DNA from: CAVUWL01 sp963700105 | GTDB taxonomy: Bacteria > Actinomycetota > Thermoleophilia > Solirubrobacterales > 70-9 | Length of the DNA: 64,000 nt | Direction of reading: 5' to 3' | Assembly: GCA_963700105.1 (NCBI GenBank) | Contig: CAVOWL010000002.1 | Span: 213,923 to 277,922 of the forward strand | Part shown: positions 52,887 through 61,731 of the stretch, one piece after another | How positions within the stretch are numbered: position 1 is the stretch's first letter | Layout: every line of letters starts with the position of its first letter | Notes under the pieces: generated by a model | Told to the model about the DNA's origin: nothing | Databases searched by the model: none | What the model saw: the letters and a program-made list of their open reading frames with translations, nothing else | Program-made: the position numbers and the translations under genes

Positions 52887-53525
52887 TCAACGTATGACGC
52901 GGTACTTGAGGTGGGTGACTCCTGGGGCCTCGACCGCGCCAAGCTGCTCAAGTTTAAGCCCGTCGAGGTCGTCGAGCAGTCGCTCGCCGCCTCCCAGCAG
53001 GAGCGGGACGATCGATAACTCCATTTCGTCGACGAGCCCGGCCCTAAGATACTGGCGGGCGACGCTGGCCCCACCTGCGAGGGAGATGTCCGCGTCCCCG
53101 GCGACCTCTCTGGCCTGCTCAAGTGCTGCCTCGACGCCGCTGGTGACAAAGTGGAAGGTCGTACCTCCATCCATCTTCAATTCTTCATGGGGATGGTGGG
53201 TGAGGATGAAGACCGGATTGTGGAATGGAGGGTCCTCGCCCCACCAGCCGCGCCATGGACTATTTCCCCAGGACCCTCGCACGGGACCGAACATGTTGCG
53301 GCCCATGATCGTCGCGCCGATATTCTCGAACCGTTCCTCGAACACCTGGCTGCTGGCGTTGACCTCGCCTCCCTCCCCGCCGTGGATAGCGCGAAAGGAC
53401 GCGAGGGGGAAGAGCCAATCATGCAGCTGCATACCCCCGATCCCGATCGGGTTCTCCTCGCTTTGGCTCGGCCCGGCCACATAGCCGTCAACTGAGATCG
53501 CGATGTTGAAGCGCAGTTTGGGCAT
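52887..53525 (-). CDS. dihydrofolate reductase-like (RibD C-terminal domain) protein
   Basis: A 212-residue protein with the NADPH-binding fold of the RibD-C/DHFR-like family: PKLRFNIAISVDGYVAGPSQ near the start, ATIMGRNMFGPVRG, NPVFILTHHPHEEL and ISLAGGASVARQYLRAGLVDE near 160, then MELSIVPLLLGGGERLLDDL. Such stand-alone proteins are common in actinobacteria and usually not true folate reductases. ATG 53525 has AAGGAG upstream. It appears intact. Confidence 0.88.
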   Translation of the reverse strand: MPKLRFNIAISVDGYVAGPSQSEENPIGIGGMQLHDWLFPLASFRAIHGGEGGEVNASSQVFEERFENIGATIMGRNMFGPVRGSWGNSPWRGWWGEDPPFHNPVFILTHHPHEELKMDGGTTFHFVTSGVEAALEQAREVAGDADISLAGGASVARQYLRAGLVDEMELSIVPLLLGGGERLLDDLDGLKLEQLGAVEAPGVTHLKYRVIR

Positions 53526-53767
53526 CGGGGCTCCTTGGTTTCGCGGCGCTGCCGCTCTCTCTACTGATCCTTCAGACCGCATGCTCCCTTGAGACTCATT
53601 GAGTCTCGATCAGGATATGCCGTGCAGCTAGATTCATGTCGGGGTTCCAATTTATAGCTTCGTCGTTGGTTCGGCGCCCCTTTTTTCTCCGCGCCAATAA
53701 TGGGGAGTTGTCCAGCTGGGTTCGACTTTAGTGGGCCGGTCGCTGATGTCATCTGTGAGCCGAGTAG

Positions 53768-54226
53768 CTACGGATTCGTGCATCACAGTGCCCGGGCAAT
53801 GGGGGAGTCGCTGGAGGTGTCCGTGGGGGATCGGCCGGCCTCGCCCTTGACAACTTCCCTGGATCCACGCTTGTCGCGGCGAGCGCAAGTCAGGTAGGTG
53901 ATACGGCAGAGCAGAAATCCGACAGCTTTCGCAGCCTGGATTTCCCCCGCGTACCCGACAACCTTGGTGCCTGCGAGGGCTCGGGTGCGGGGCAAACCGG
54001 CGTGGTAATAGGCGGCGACGGCGGCACCGATGGAGGCGGTGGCGGTGGTGGCCACCACACAGGTGGAGCTGGCGGTGGTGGCGGTGCGGTCTACCTTCCC
54101 AACCCCACCTCGCGCTTGACTTTGGGAACGCTGGCGGCGGGGGGAGGCGGAGGATCGAGCTTCGTGGGGAAGGGCGCGCGCAACGTTTCGATCACCCAAG
54201 GGGCGTGGGTCGGCTTCGCCAAATAA
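53768..54226 (+). pseudogene. glycine-rich surface-protein remnant, 5' end missing
   Basis: The frame is open from just after TAG (53765-53767) to TAA at 54226, but the first possible start is GTG 54002. The upstream codons read as plausible protein (CPGNGGVAGGVRGG and GLALDNFPGSTLVAASASQV), then a poly-glycine segment and the end SSFVGKGARNVSITQGAWVG, typical of glycine-rich secreted proteins. This is likely the 3' part of a larger gene whose signal peptide is lost. No other homology is seen. Confidence 0.35.
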
Positions 54227-54803
54227 TTATCACCTGCTGGTGTCTGCTTTCTGGCTTCTGGCTAGCACTCGCTCTGAGTCAGCCGAACAAAGCGTGTTGC
54301 GACGGATTATCTGACCAGCGCTGACCACCGCAAATTGGATCGAATTGATGTTGAGCCGGTCGTCAATCGCTTGAAGCGTGGCGCCCGACTCGCACTAAAC
54401 GGATGCGCTGAACGACGGAATCGGGAGTCTCGCGAACTCGACCTAGCCGGTCCTTCGAAATGCTTCACTGCTGGCGCGTCTTTGGTCCCCTGCCCAATAA
54501 CCCAGCGCTCGAACTGTGCGAAGTATCTGGGCAGACTGGCGGTTACTTCTCCCGGCAGCTTCGTGGTATTCACGGAGGTCCCTTGCGATTTGCACCTGTC
54601 GGCACCAGCAGAACGCCACGGAGAACGGGGCCGCGCAGTGAAGCCCCGTCGTTGGCGCCAGATACACCAGAGGGTGCTTGCGGTGAACAAGGGCGAACGA
54701 AAGCAGGCGAAGTCTGCAGTTCGCAACTCAAACTGCCCCGCGGTAAGCGATATCCGCTTTGAGCAGAAGCCATCTGATCGAGAAGACGGAAGAGGAGAAA
54801 AGT
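54227..54803. other. 577-bp stretch without a supported gene
   Basis: A 168-codon plus-strand frame (54335-54841) has low-complexity Arg/Ser composition and no ribosome site, and it overlaps the minus-strand gene at 54804; I regard it as non-coding. Nothing else was recognised. Confidence 0.5.
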
Positions 54804-55031
54804 TCAGCGTTCGCCGAGAATCACGGTGCCATCCTCGGTAAGTTGCAGGTGGCCCCAAGGATGGCTGGCTCGCTCATCGGAGCGCTTGAACCTGTATTCA
54901 CCGGCCGCAAGGTGCCCGCCATCGAGGAGCGCGTCGAACGCTTCACGCGCGGTCGAAGCCTTGGTGGCTGGCGTTTCGCCAGCATCTTCCCAGTCCTCAC
55001 CGGCTCGAATTTGGAATCGGTAGCTCGCCAT
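54804..55031 (-). CDS. small hypothetical protein, 75 residues
   Basis: It starts MASYRFQIRAGEDWEDAGET and contains TAREAFDALLDGGHLAAGEY, with no membrane segment. The composition is that of a small folded protein. It is 10 bp downstream of the zinc-ribbon gene on the same strand, so the pair is probably co-transcribed. No family is recognised. Confidence 0.5.
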   Translation of the reverse strand: MASYRFQIRAGEDWEDAGETPATKASTAREAFDALLDGGHLAAGEYRFKRSDERASHPWGHLQLTEDGTVILGER

Positions 55032-55041
55032 CCCTTTAACC

Positions 55042-55275
55042 CTAAACTGATCGCGAGGCGGTAACTCGACGAGACGGCGCAGCTAAACGGCGTCTCCTTG
55101 GGCAGTCTCCTCCTGCCGCAAATAGTTCGCCCGTGATGCAGCTTGGACAGATCACGCCGAACACCTCGCCAGCTTTGTCTGTCGTCACACCCCAATCCAT
55201 CGGAGGTGCGCCGCGATTCGCCTCAGGGTTCGGCCGTTGGCAGATCATGCAACGGTGTTCAGCATGTTCATTCAT
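55042..55275 (-). CDS. small zinc-ribbon-like protein, 77 residues
   Basis: Two CxxC pairs (HRCMICQRPN and GVICPSCITGEL) spaced 30 residues apart indicate a zinc ribbon. The tail is basic (PRRRRLAAPSRRVTASRSV). It is the first gene of a two-gene minus-strand unit. A nucleic-acid-binding or protein-binding role is possible but not shown. Confidence 0.5.
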   Translation of the reverse strand: MNEHAEHRCMICQRPNPEANRGAPPMDWGVTTDKAGEVFGVICPSCITGELFAAGGDCPRRRRLAAPSRRVTASRSV

Positions 55276-55493
55276 CTAGGAGTCCAATCGGCTAACAATT
55301 TGACACCTTGAGGGGGAAGTCGAACAAATGGCTGTCGAGGCCTGTCCCCTCCTGCAAGGTTCAGGACAAACGCCGAACCCCTCGACCCATCTGCCTCAGG
55401 TCGGAGCTCTCAGATCTATATGAAGCCGCTCAGGATCCGTCGGAGGATCGCCATAGGCTGCGCCGCTCTCAACCGCTACCAAGGGGAGATCCC

Positions 55494-56081
55494 ATGAGGA
55501 AGATTCAACGCAGACTCACGTTCGCAAACGTCGTCTCGTGTATAGCTCTATTCGTTGCTCTCGGCGGAGCCGCTTATGCGGCAGGCAAGCCGGGCAAGAA
55601 CAGTGTGGGCACCAAGCAGATCAAGAACAGCGCGGTTACGGCTGCCAAGATCAAGAACGGCACTATTACCGGTACGAAGATCAACCTTTCGTCGCTGGGT
55701 GCTGTGCCAAGCGCGTCCAATGCCGCAAATGCGGCTAATTCCAGCGCGCTTGGAGGCCAGCCCGCCTCGGCGTTTGCATCAGCCTCGGTGGTCCGCAGCG
55801 CGACTGTCGAAGAAAACGGCACGGTCGTGGCGTCCAAAAGTGACGGTATCAGCCAGGCCAACGTCACGCACCCAGCCGCAGGCTTTTACTGCGTTAGCGG
55901 CCTAAGCCCAGCGCCGAAGACCGCGGTTGCCACGGCAGGGTTTGGTGCCCGCGGCAACATTGAAGTCTTCGTGGAAACTAACCCCGGCTCAACGGGTGAA
56001 TGTGGGAGTAAGCAAGTTGGGTTAGCCACCTACGAAGGCGGGGTATCGGCTAATGCGGCATTCGCGCTGATCACCCACTGA
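55494..56081 (+). CDS. secreted MRKIQRRLTFAN-type protein
   Basis: A 195-residue exported protein. The N-terminus MRKIQRRLTFANVVSCIALF is a signal peptide with cleavage probably after GGAAYAA, followed by a KNSVGTKQIKNSAVTAAKIK pattern and a threonine/alanine-rich part; this is a motif I associate with Solirubrobacterales surface proteins. The C-terminal domain is strand-rich (HPAAGFYCVSGLSPAPKTAV) with two Cys. ATG 55494 has AAGGGGAG upstream. Confidence 0.75.
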   Translation: MRKIQRRLTFANVVSCIALFVALGGAAYAAGKPGKNSVGTKQIKNSAVTAAKIKNGTITGTKINLSSLGAVPSASNAANAANSSALGGQPASAFASASVVRSATVEENGTVVASKSDGISQANVTHPAAGFYCVSGLSPAPKTAVATAGFGARGNIEVFVETNPGSTGECGSKQVGLATYEGGVSANAAFALITH

Positions 56082-56602
56082 TCGGATGCGCTCGACTTGC
56101 TGGCCGCTCAACTGAGAGTGGGGTAGATCTCCTGAAACGAGTAGGCCTGGATGGCGCCACGGCCGTCCGGGCCTTCTCTAGGCGGCTGTTCTGAGATGGC
56201 TTGGATGATCTTCCGGATACTCGGCTGCTTACCGAACTTTGGACGCTCGCTGCGACGAGCCAACACATTGAGACTGGCGATCCGGTGTTCACTAATTAGC
56301 ACCGGTGGCGGTAGACGCGGGCAAACGTGAGCCGCCGGTTGAAATCGGCGGTCAAGTAGGCAAATATCAAGCCAGAAGAGCTGGAATCGCGCCAATTGGG
56401 AGGACCCCTCTATCCCGATGCGCGTTTACGCTAAAGCCGTGAGACGGCGTGATCGACCGCCCGGAGTGCATCTCGCCGCGTTCGATGCCGCATTGGTGGG
56501 CGCTGTCGGGCACCAGGCGCGGATACGTTTCTTCCGAACCATTCGAAAGTGAGCTCAACGCAACCCAGGAAACGTCACCATAAAGCCGAAATCTAAGACT
56601 GT
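56082..56602. other. 521-bp stretch between a surface-protein gene and tRNA-Thr
   Basis: No supported coding frame on either strand. A 95-codon minus-strand frame (56395-56108) is possible but shows no domain and no ribosome site. No att-like repeat was recognised. Confidence 0.5.
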
Positions 56603-56675
56603 GCCCGCCTAGCTCAACTGGTAGAGCACCTGATTTGTAATCAGGAGGTTTCCGGTTCGATTCCGGAGGCGGGCT
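56603..56675 (+). tRNA. tRNA-Thr(TGT)
   Basis: A complete cloverleaf: acceptor GCCCGCC (56603-56609) pairs with GGCGGGC (56668-56674), the D-arm is GCTCAACTGGTAGAGC, the anticodon stem CCTGA/TCAGG encloses loop TTTGTAA with anticodon TGT at 56636-56638, and the T-arm is CCGGTTCGATTCCGG. The discriminator is T and CCA is not encoded. It decodes ACA. The DNA after it is accessory, so it may mark an integration site. Confidence 0.95.
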
Positions 56676-56893
56676 TGAAAGGAATCCTAGTTATAGAGCC
56701 AAAAATTGGAGCTTAGGCCGGCTTCCGGCATGCAGATATGTTCCCCAGCGTGTTCCCCGCGCCAGCCAGGGGCCGGATTCCGGGTTGTTCCGGCCTTCGC
56801 AGGTGAGCAGGCCGCGAAGGGCACCGGGCATCCCTCCGCCCTGGGCGCGCAGAGCTCCCATTTGTGGCACGCGGAGCGTGCGTTGGGTCGCCC

Positions 56894-57820
56894 ATGCACA
56901 CCCAGACGGAGAGCACTCACGGGCACCGCGCCAGCCTCGCACCGAGATCCCACGCTGCGATCGGCCTCGGTCTCTATCTACTGACGCTTTCCGGGGAGGC
57001 GATGCTCGGAGCCAGCATCCGCTGGCTTCTGTTTTACCTCGGTGCCGCGACTGTGGGGGCGATCGTCCCCCTCGGGCTGAGCGCCGAAGCTGTTGCCTAC
57101 GTTGCCGCCTTCGCGCCTATCGCCTGGTCGGTGTTGGGCCTCGCCCAGCCCGGCGGTGGCTGGGTGTGGAGGCGGCGACTGGGCGCGCGTCGCCTCAGCG
57201 CTGAAGAGGCGATGGCGCTTGACGATGCCCTCGAGATGCTGCGGAGTGCCGCTCCCGCTCTGCAAGAGCCGAGTGGGTGCTACGTCCTCGACGACCCGCT
57301 GCCGACCGCGGCTGTTCGGGGAACGACGGTCATCCTCAGCCGTGGCCTGATCGAATCGGACTCCCTCACCGCTGTCCTTGCCCACGAGCTCGGTCACGTC
57401 CGAAGCCTCGACGGACGCCTCACCGAGGCGCTCAACCGCCTCGCCCTCTGGGACGACCCCCTCGCCCTACCGCAGGCTGGGAGCGGGGGAGAGGGTCAGG
57501 TTGAGCTTGACCCTGAGACTGGTGGTGGCCTGATCTGGGCTTTGTTGCGCTTGACTCTGCGTCTCTCGGGTGGCGTCTTCGTCCAGCGACTGCTCAGCCC
57601 GCTCTGGGCCGCCCACTGGCGTGCCGGCGAGTACGCCGCAGACGCCCACGCCGCCTCGCTCGGCCAGGCCGAGGACCTCGCCCGCCACCTCAGCGATCAG
57701 GAGCTGGCCTTCGATGCGCCCCAGCCCGGTCTGCTCTTCAACCGAGCTCAACACCCGCCCGTGGCGCTCCGCATCGAGCGCCTGCTTCATAACTTCGAGG
57801 CCAGGGGGGTATCGAAATGA
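56894..57820 (+). CDS. M48-family metalloprotease, membrane-linked
   Basis: A 308-residue protein. Two hydrophobic segments (about 25-70) precede a zinc protease domain with VILSRGLIESDSLTAVLAHE and HELGH near 168, and a third-ligand Glu in WRAGEYAADAHAASLG near 255. This is the M48/M56-like layout with a soluble catalytic domain. ATG 56894 lies 218 bp after tRNA-Thr. A 4-nt overlap (ATGA) with a downstream frame suggests coupling to the ArdC-like gene. Confidence 0.85.
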   Translation: MHTQTESTHGHRASLAPRSHAAIGLGLYLLTLSGEAMLGASIRWLLFYLGAATVGAIVPLGLSAEAVAYVAAFAPIAWSVLGLAQPGGGWVWRRRLGARRLSAEEAMALDDALEMLRSAAPALQEPSGCYVLDDPLPTAAVRGTTVILSRGLIESDSLTAVLAHELGHVRSLDGRLTEALNRLALWDDPLALPQAGSGGEGQVELDPETGGGLIWALLRLTLRLSGGVFVQRLLSPLWAAHWRAGEYAADAHAASLGQAEDLARHLSDQELAFDAPQPGLLFNRAQHPPVALRIERLLHNFEARGVSK

Positions 57821-58002
57821 CCGCCGCGCCCGTCTTGGGGGTGATGCCCCATTCGCGCCAATGCGATCAGAGCGGTCTTTCGATGCCGGACGGACCGCCC
57901 CGCTGGCCGGCCGACGCCTCCCGATCCTGGCACGGCTTTGCCGTGCGTTCGCTCGGCGACCGTCCGTCCACCGGGGCGGACACGAGACCAAGGAGGTCCG
58001 CC

Positions 58003-58906
58003 ATGGCCGTAAAGAGAGGGCGCCGCAGGTTGAGTGAGGAGGAGCGCGCCGAAAAGCGAGCCGCCGAGCGCGAGCAGATGCAGGCGGCGATCGAGGCGCT
58101 CCGCACCAGCGAAGGTTGGAAGCGGTGGCTCAAGGTGCGTCGCCACTTCCACACCTACTCCTTCCACAATCAGTTGCTGATCGCCAGCCAGTGCCCGGAG
58201 GCGACTCGCGTCGCGGGTTTTCGCAGCTGGCTCACGATCGGCTACGCGGTCCGCAAGGGGGAGAGGGGGATACGGATTTGGGCGCCCTGCCCGCCCTCCA
58301 AGAAACAGCTGGCCGAATGGAAGCGAGCGGGCGCAAACCCGCTGGAGAAGCCGAATACTTATTTCCGCCTCGTTGCCGTTTTCGACCGATCCCAGGTCGA
58401 TCCCGTGCCCGAGTTCCCCGGCGGGCCGGTCGAGCTGGAGCTACCCAGCGAGCCGATCGACGGTGACGCTCTGGCGCCGCTCTTCCAGCCGCTCACCGCC
58501 TTTGGCACCTCGATCGGCTCGCCGATCACCGTCGCCGAGATCCCCGGCCCCGCCGAGGGCTACTACGAGCCGTCGACCAAGAAGATTCGAATCCAGCCGG
58601 TCTCACGCGCAGTTCTCGCCCAACGCCCAGGTCAGCGTCGGCATCCACGAGCTTGCCCATGCGCTTGTCCGCCACGACCACCAAGACGACGACCCCAAGC
58701 TGACCTACGCCGAGGAGGAGGTGATCGCCGAGTCGGTCGCATACACCGTCTGCTCCACCGTTGGCCTCGATACCGCTGGCAGCTCGATCCCCTACCTGGC
58801 GACCTGGGGCGAGGGAGCCGAAGGCGAGCCGATCGAGCGCTACGCCGCGCTGATCGATCGCCTCGCCCGCCGCCTGGAGGACGTCGCGCTTGCAGCGGCC
58901 AACTGA
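58003..58906 (+). pseudogene. ArdC-like antirestriction / IrrE-type metalloprotease gene, frameshifted
   Basis: ATG 58003 has a perfect AAGGAGGT ribosome site. The first frame encodes an ArdC-like ssDNA-binding domain (FHTYSFHNQLLIASQCPEAT, then FRSWLTIGYAVRKGERGIRI). Near 58608-58615 the frame shifts by one, and the continuation has the zinc-protease motif VSVGIHELAHALVRHDHQ with the later Glu in EEEVIAESVAYTVC, ending at 58906. ArdC proteins are usually on plasmids or islands, where the N-domain inhibits restriction. The shift likely inactivates it, though a sequencing error is possible. Confidence 0.8.
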
Positions 58907-59094
58907 TGCTCCAGAGCCAAAAACACCCCGCCGATATAATCCCCACCAGAGTCACCGCAGAAGGACGTGCCGAGGAGAGCTTCACCACCGCCGCCCGCAG
59001 TTCGAAGGCCGGCACGCCGCGGATTGTCGAGCAACCGCGCCACTCCTACCTGCCGCAATCCAGTTCTTCCGATGGGGCGAAACGATTCCGGTGA
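58906..59094 (+). CDS. possible small ORF downstream of the ArdC-like gene
   Basis: A 62-codon frame starting MLQSQKHPADIIPTRVTAEG. Its ATG overlaps the previous stop as TGATG, suggesting coupling. No domain is recognised and the composition (Ser, Arg, Gln) is nondescript. It may only be the trailing part of the broken gene region. Confidence 0.25.
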   Translation: MLQSQKHPADIIPTRVTAEGRAEESFTTAARSSKAGTPRIVEQPRHSYLPQSSSSDGAKRFR

Positions 59095-59408
59095 TGTCGC
59101 AATCTCCAGCGATCCGATGGCCGGTTGTCCCCCGCTGTCGAATCTAGGCTCTCTTCCAATGGCGGAGCAAGCTCCCAGGACCCTCGACCAAGCAGATCAC
59201 GGCTAGCTGCGCAAGCCAGAGCAGGCCAAACCGGAGTCCCACGGCCGAAGCCTATCCGAGCATTGGTTTTTGCCAGTGCTTTGCGACCCGCCCCTCAGAA
59301 GTCCGGATTTTGCGTGGATCATGCGTGCTTTGGACATCCGATCGCACGTTCACGCTTCGGTGTTCACCGAAAATTACTCCCTGGCCATACGCCAGAGAAC
59401 GTGGAACC
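59095..59408. other. 314-bp stretch without a recognised gene
   Basis: Nothing on either strand has a domain or a good ribosome site. Possible promoter elements for the following pair were not assigned with confidence. Confidence 0.45.
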
Positions 59409-59936
59409 ATGAATAAAGCAAAAGCAACGGACGCCGCCCACGAGATATCGCAGATGATAGCCACCGGCATGCAAGGGACGGGCATCCAAGAAGTTGCTGA
59501 GCGCGTCTACGGCGCCGTCATTGACCAAGCGTGCGACTTCATCCCCGACACAGAGCTGGCCGCCGTCATTCGGCACGCACGGCACGGAATGCCGATGCTG
59601 ATCGCGCTTGACCGAGAACAGCTCTACCTGTTGTGGGTCGGGGAGGTGGACGACGGCATCGATGAGCCTCCGACTACTTGCGAGATGGTGCATGTCGGGC
59701 CGGGCGCTGGATCCGTCAAAGTGGAGACCCGCTATCTCGGTCGGACGGACCCGAGTGCACCGCACAGCACGATGTGGCTATTCGCACTCGCTAACGGAAT
59801 GGATCTTGCCATACGTGGATTCTTCAGCCGCAAACGCGGTCCCGACGAGCGTGAGATCCTCGCGCGCGGACTCGCTCAGAGCCTCGGTTGGAATCGACCA
59901 GAGCCGGAGTCAGGCCAGCTCCCGGTGGCAGCATGA
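59409..59936 (+). CDS. hypothetical protein, 175 residues
   Basis: A soluble protein starting MNKAKATDAAHEISQMIATG, with a mixed alpha/beta core (PMLIALDREQLYLLWVGEVD) and SRKRGPDEREILARGLAQSL near the end. No membrane segments or named domain. Its TGA overlaps the next gene's ATG as ATGA, so the two are translationally coupled. No function is proposed. Confidence 0.6.
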   Translation: MNKAKATDAAHEISQMIATGMQGTGIQEVAERVYGAVIDQACDFIPDTELAAVIRHARHGMPMLIALDREQLYLLWVGEVDDGIDEPPTTCEMVHVGPGAGSVKVETRYLGRTDPSAPHSTMWLFALANGMDLAIRGFFSRKRGPDEREILARGLAQSLGWNRPEPESGQLPVAA

Positions 59937-60145
59937 GTTCCAGGTCCGAGCCTCAAGTCCAGGTCCGATTCCCCTGTGCACAGTGCGAGGGCACCAAACG
60001 GATTGCAGCGATTCCGCCTCCTGGAGCGTCTTTCGCGCCCGGCTCCGAGACGACTTGGTGCCCCGCCTGCAACGCTACTGGCGTGGAAAAAGAGGACTGG
60101 ATTCCCGTGTCCGAGTTCCGCGCGCAGTTTCTCGACTGTGGCTGA
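59933..60145 (+). CDS. small zinc-finger protein, 70 residues
   Basis: Two CxxC pairs, FPCAQCEGTKR and WCPACNATGVEKED, resemble half of a DnaJ-type zinc finger, giving a single zinc-binding module. It overlaps the preceding gene by 4 nt and lies 29 bp before the OLD-like ATPase. It may be an accessory of that system. Confidence 0.6.
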   Translation: MSSRSEPQVQVRFPCAQCEGTKRIAAIPPPGASFAPGSETTWCPACNATGVEKEDWIPVSEFRAQFLDCG

Positions 60146-60174
60146 GGCAGGGTAGCGTCGGTGGAGCCAGCCTT

Positions 60175-61601
60175 TTGCGCGTCACTAGCCTCCAGATCAG
60201 CAATTTTCGCTCGTTTATTGAGACCCAGTCAATCCCGCTGGGCTCAATCAGCGTTTTCATCGGACCAAACAACGCAGGTAAGTCGTCGATTCTGCGCGCG
60301 CTCCATGCGCTCCAAGAATCAGGCCGAACATTGGGTCCTGATGTCCGACTGGGAAGTGACAACAGCGCCATTTACCTCACGTTAGCTGACATCAAGGGAA
60401 TCCGTCCCTGGAATACGTACAGCGACCTTCAGGATGCACGACTTCACATCGAAATCAAAGCGAATCGCGCGCTGGAATTGATACTGCTCGGGGACCACGT
60501 GGGAGAAGCGGAACCGCATCCCCGTCTACCGCAGCTCCCCGCAAAACAACCAGACAATTTTATCGTTCCGTACCTCTCACAACGCAAGACGACATCATAC
60601 GCAGAAGATGTCCGGACTGAACACGGGATGGCCGTTGGACGGGACCTTTCTCAACTGACAGCAAAACTTGCTCGGCTTGTAGATCCAGAGTACCCGGCTG
60701 CACAACGCTATATTGAAACATGCAGACAAACTCTGGGTTTTGTCGTTACGCCGGTGGTTTCAGAGAACGGTCAGCGTCCGGGACTCGTCCTTGAGAACGG
60801 GGAGCCACTGATCTGGAACAGATGGGCGACGGTGTTCCAAATGTAGTAGGCCTTCTCGCCGATCTTGCCCTAGCCAAAGGCAAGATGTTTCTGATCGAGG
60901 AGCCAGAACGACCTCCATCCCTCGGCACTTAAAGCGCTGCTCGAACTAGTGGAGGATGGCGCTACTCACAACCAAATTGTCGTATCAACGCATTCAAATA
61001 TCGTGGCACGACATCTGGGAGCTGCGAAGGACAGTCTTCTGTATTACGTTGAGTTGCGCCTGGCTCCCCGACCTCATGCGGCACGTGTCAACGCCGTAGA
61101 CTCCACTCCTGAAACTCGCTTGGAGGTCTTGCGGGAACTTGGATATTCGTTCTCCGACTTCGATTTGTGGGACGGTTGGATATTCCTTGTAGGAGTCGTC
61201 GTCTGAGCGGATCATTCGCGACTACTTGATCTCGTGGTTTGCACCAAAATTGCCGCGCGTTCGAACCGTGTCGACGCGCGGCAATAGCGAGGTAGAGCCG
61301 GTGTTCGACGATTTCTATCGCCTCGTCCGGTTCACTCATCTTGAGGGTGCCTATCCGGACCGCGCGTGGGTATTGATTGACGGCGACGAGACTGGAAAGC
61401 AAATTATCGGAGAGGCTGCGCACCGGGTACCCGACTTGGGAGGCGGACCGGTTCGAATGCTTTGGCGAGACCCAATTCGAGTACTACTATCCGAGTGATT
61501 TCGTGGAGCAAATCGGTGTCGTCTTGGAGAAAGAGCATCGGGAAGACCGGCGACAAGCAAAGCGGGAGCTGTTCTACGAGGTGCGCGCGTGGCCTCGATG
61601 A
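60175..61601 (+). pseudogene. OLD-family ATPase/TOPRIM nuclease, multiply frameshifted
   Basis: From TTG 60175 the N-terminal ABC-like ATPase is readable: LRVTSLQISNFRSFIETQSI and the Walker A SVFIGPNNAGKSSILRALH near residue 30. Later pieces continue in other frames: MFLIEEPE (Walker B), QIVVSTHSNIVARHL (signature and His), and the TOPRIM motif RAWVLIDGDETGKQIIGEA. At least four frameshifts are needed (near 60820, 60905, 61188 and 61440). OLD nucleases are phage-defence or DNA-repair proteins. The gene appears dead. Confidence 0.75.
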
Positions 61602-61731
61602 GGATGAAGAGCGTGGGCGTGTCGCGCTTGCCCGCTCAGCCGCTCCGGTCATTGAGCATCTTCAGCGTATCGAGGCCCAGCTTTTGCAGCTGACCCTTCG
61701 AGAGCTGTTCTGGTTCTGTGCAGACCAGGTC

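Noticed and set aside
54335..54841. 168-codon plus-strand frame
   Set aside because: Arg/Ser-rich with no domain, and it overlaps the more plausible minus-strand gene at 54804.
59608..60174. N-terminal extension of the OLD-like frame
   Set aside because: It overlaps two other supported genes, and the ATPase fold begins at TTG 60175.
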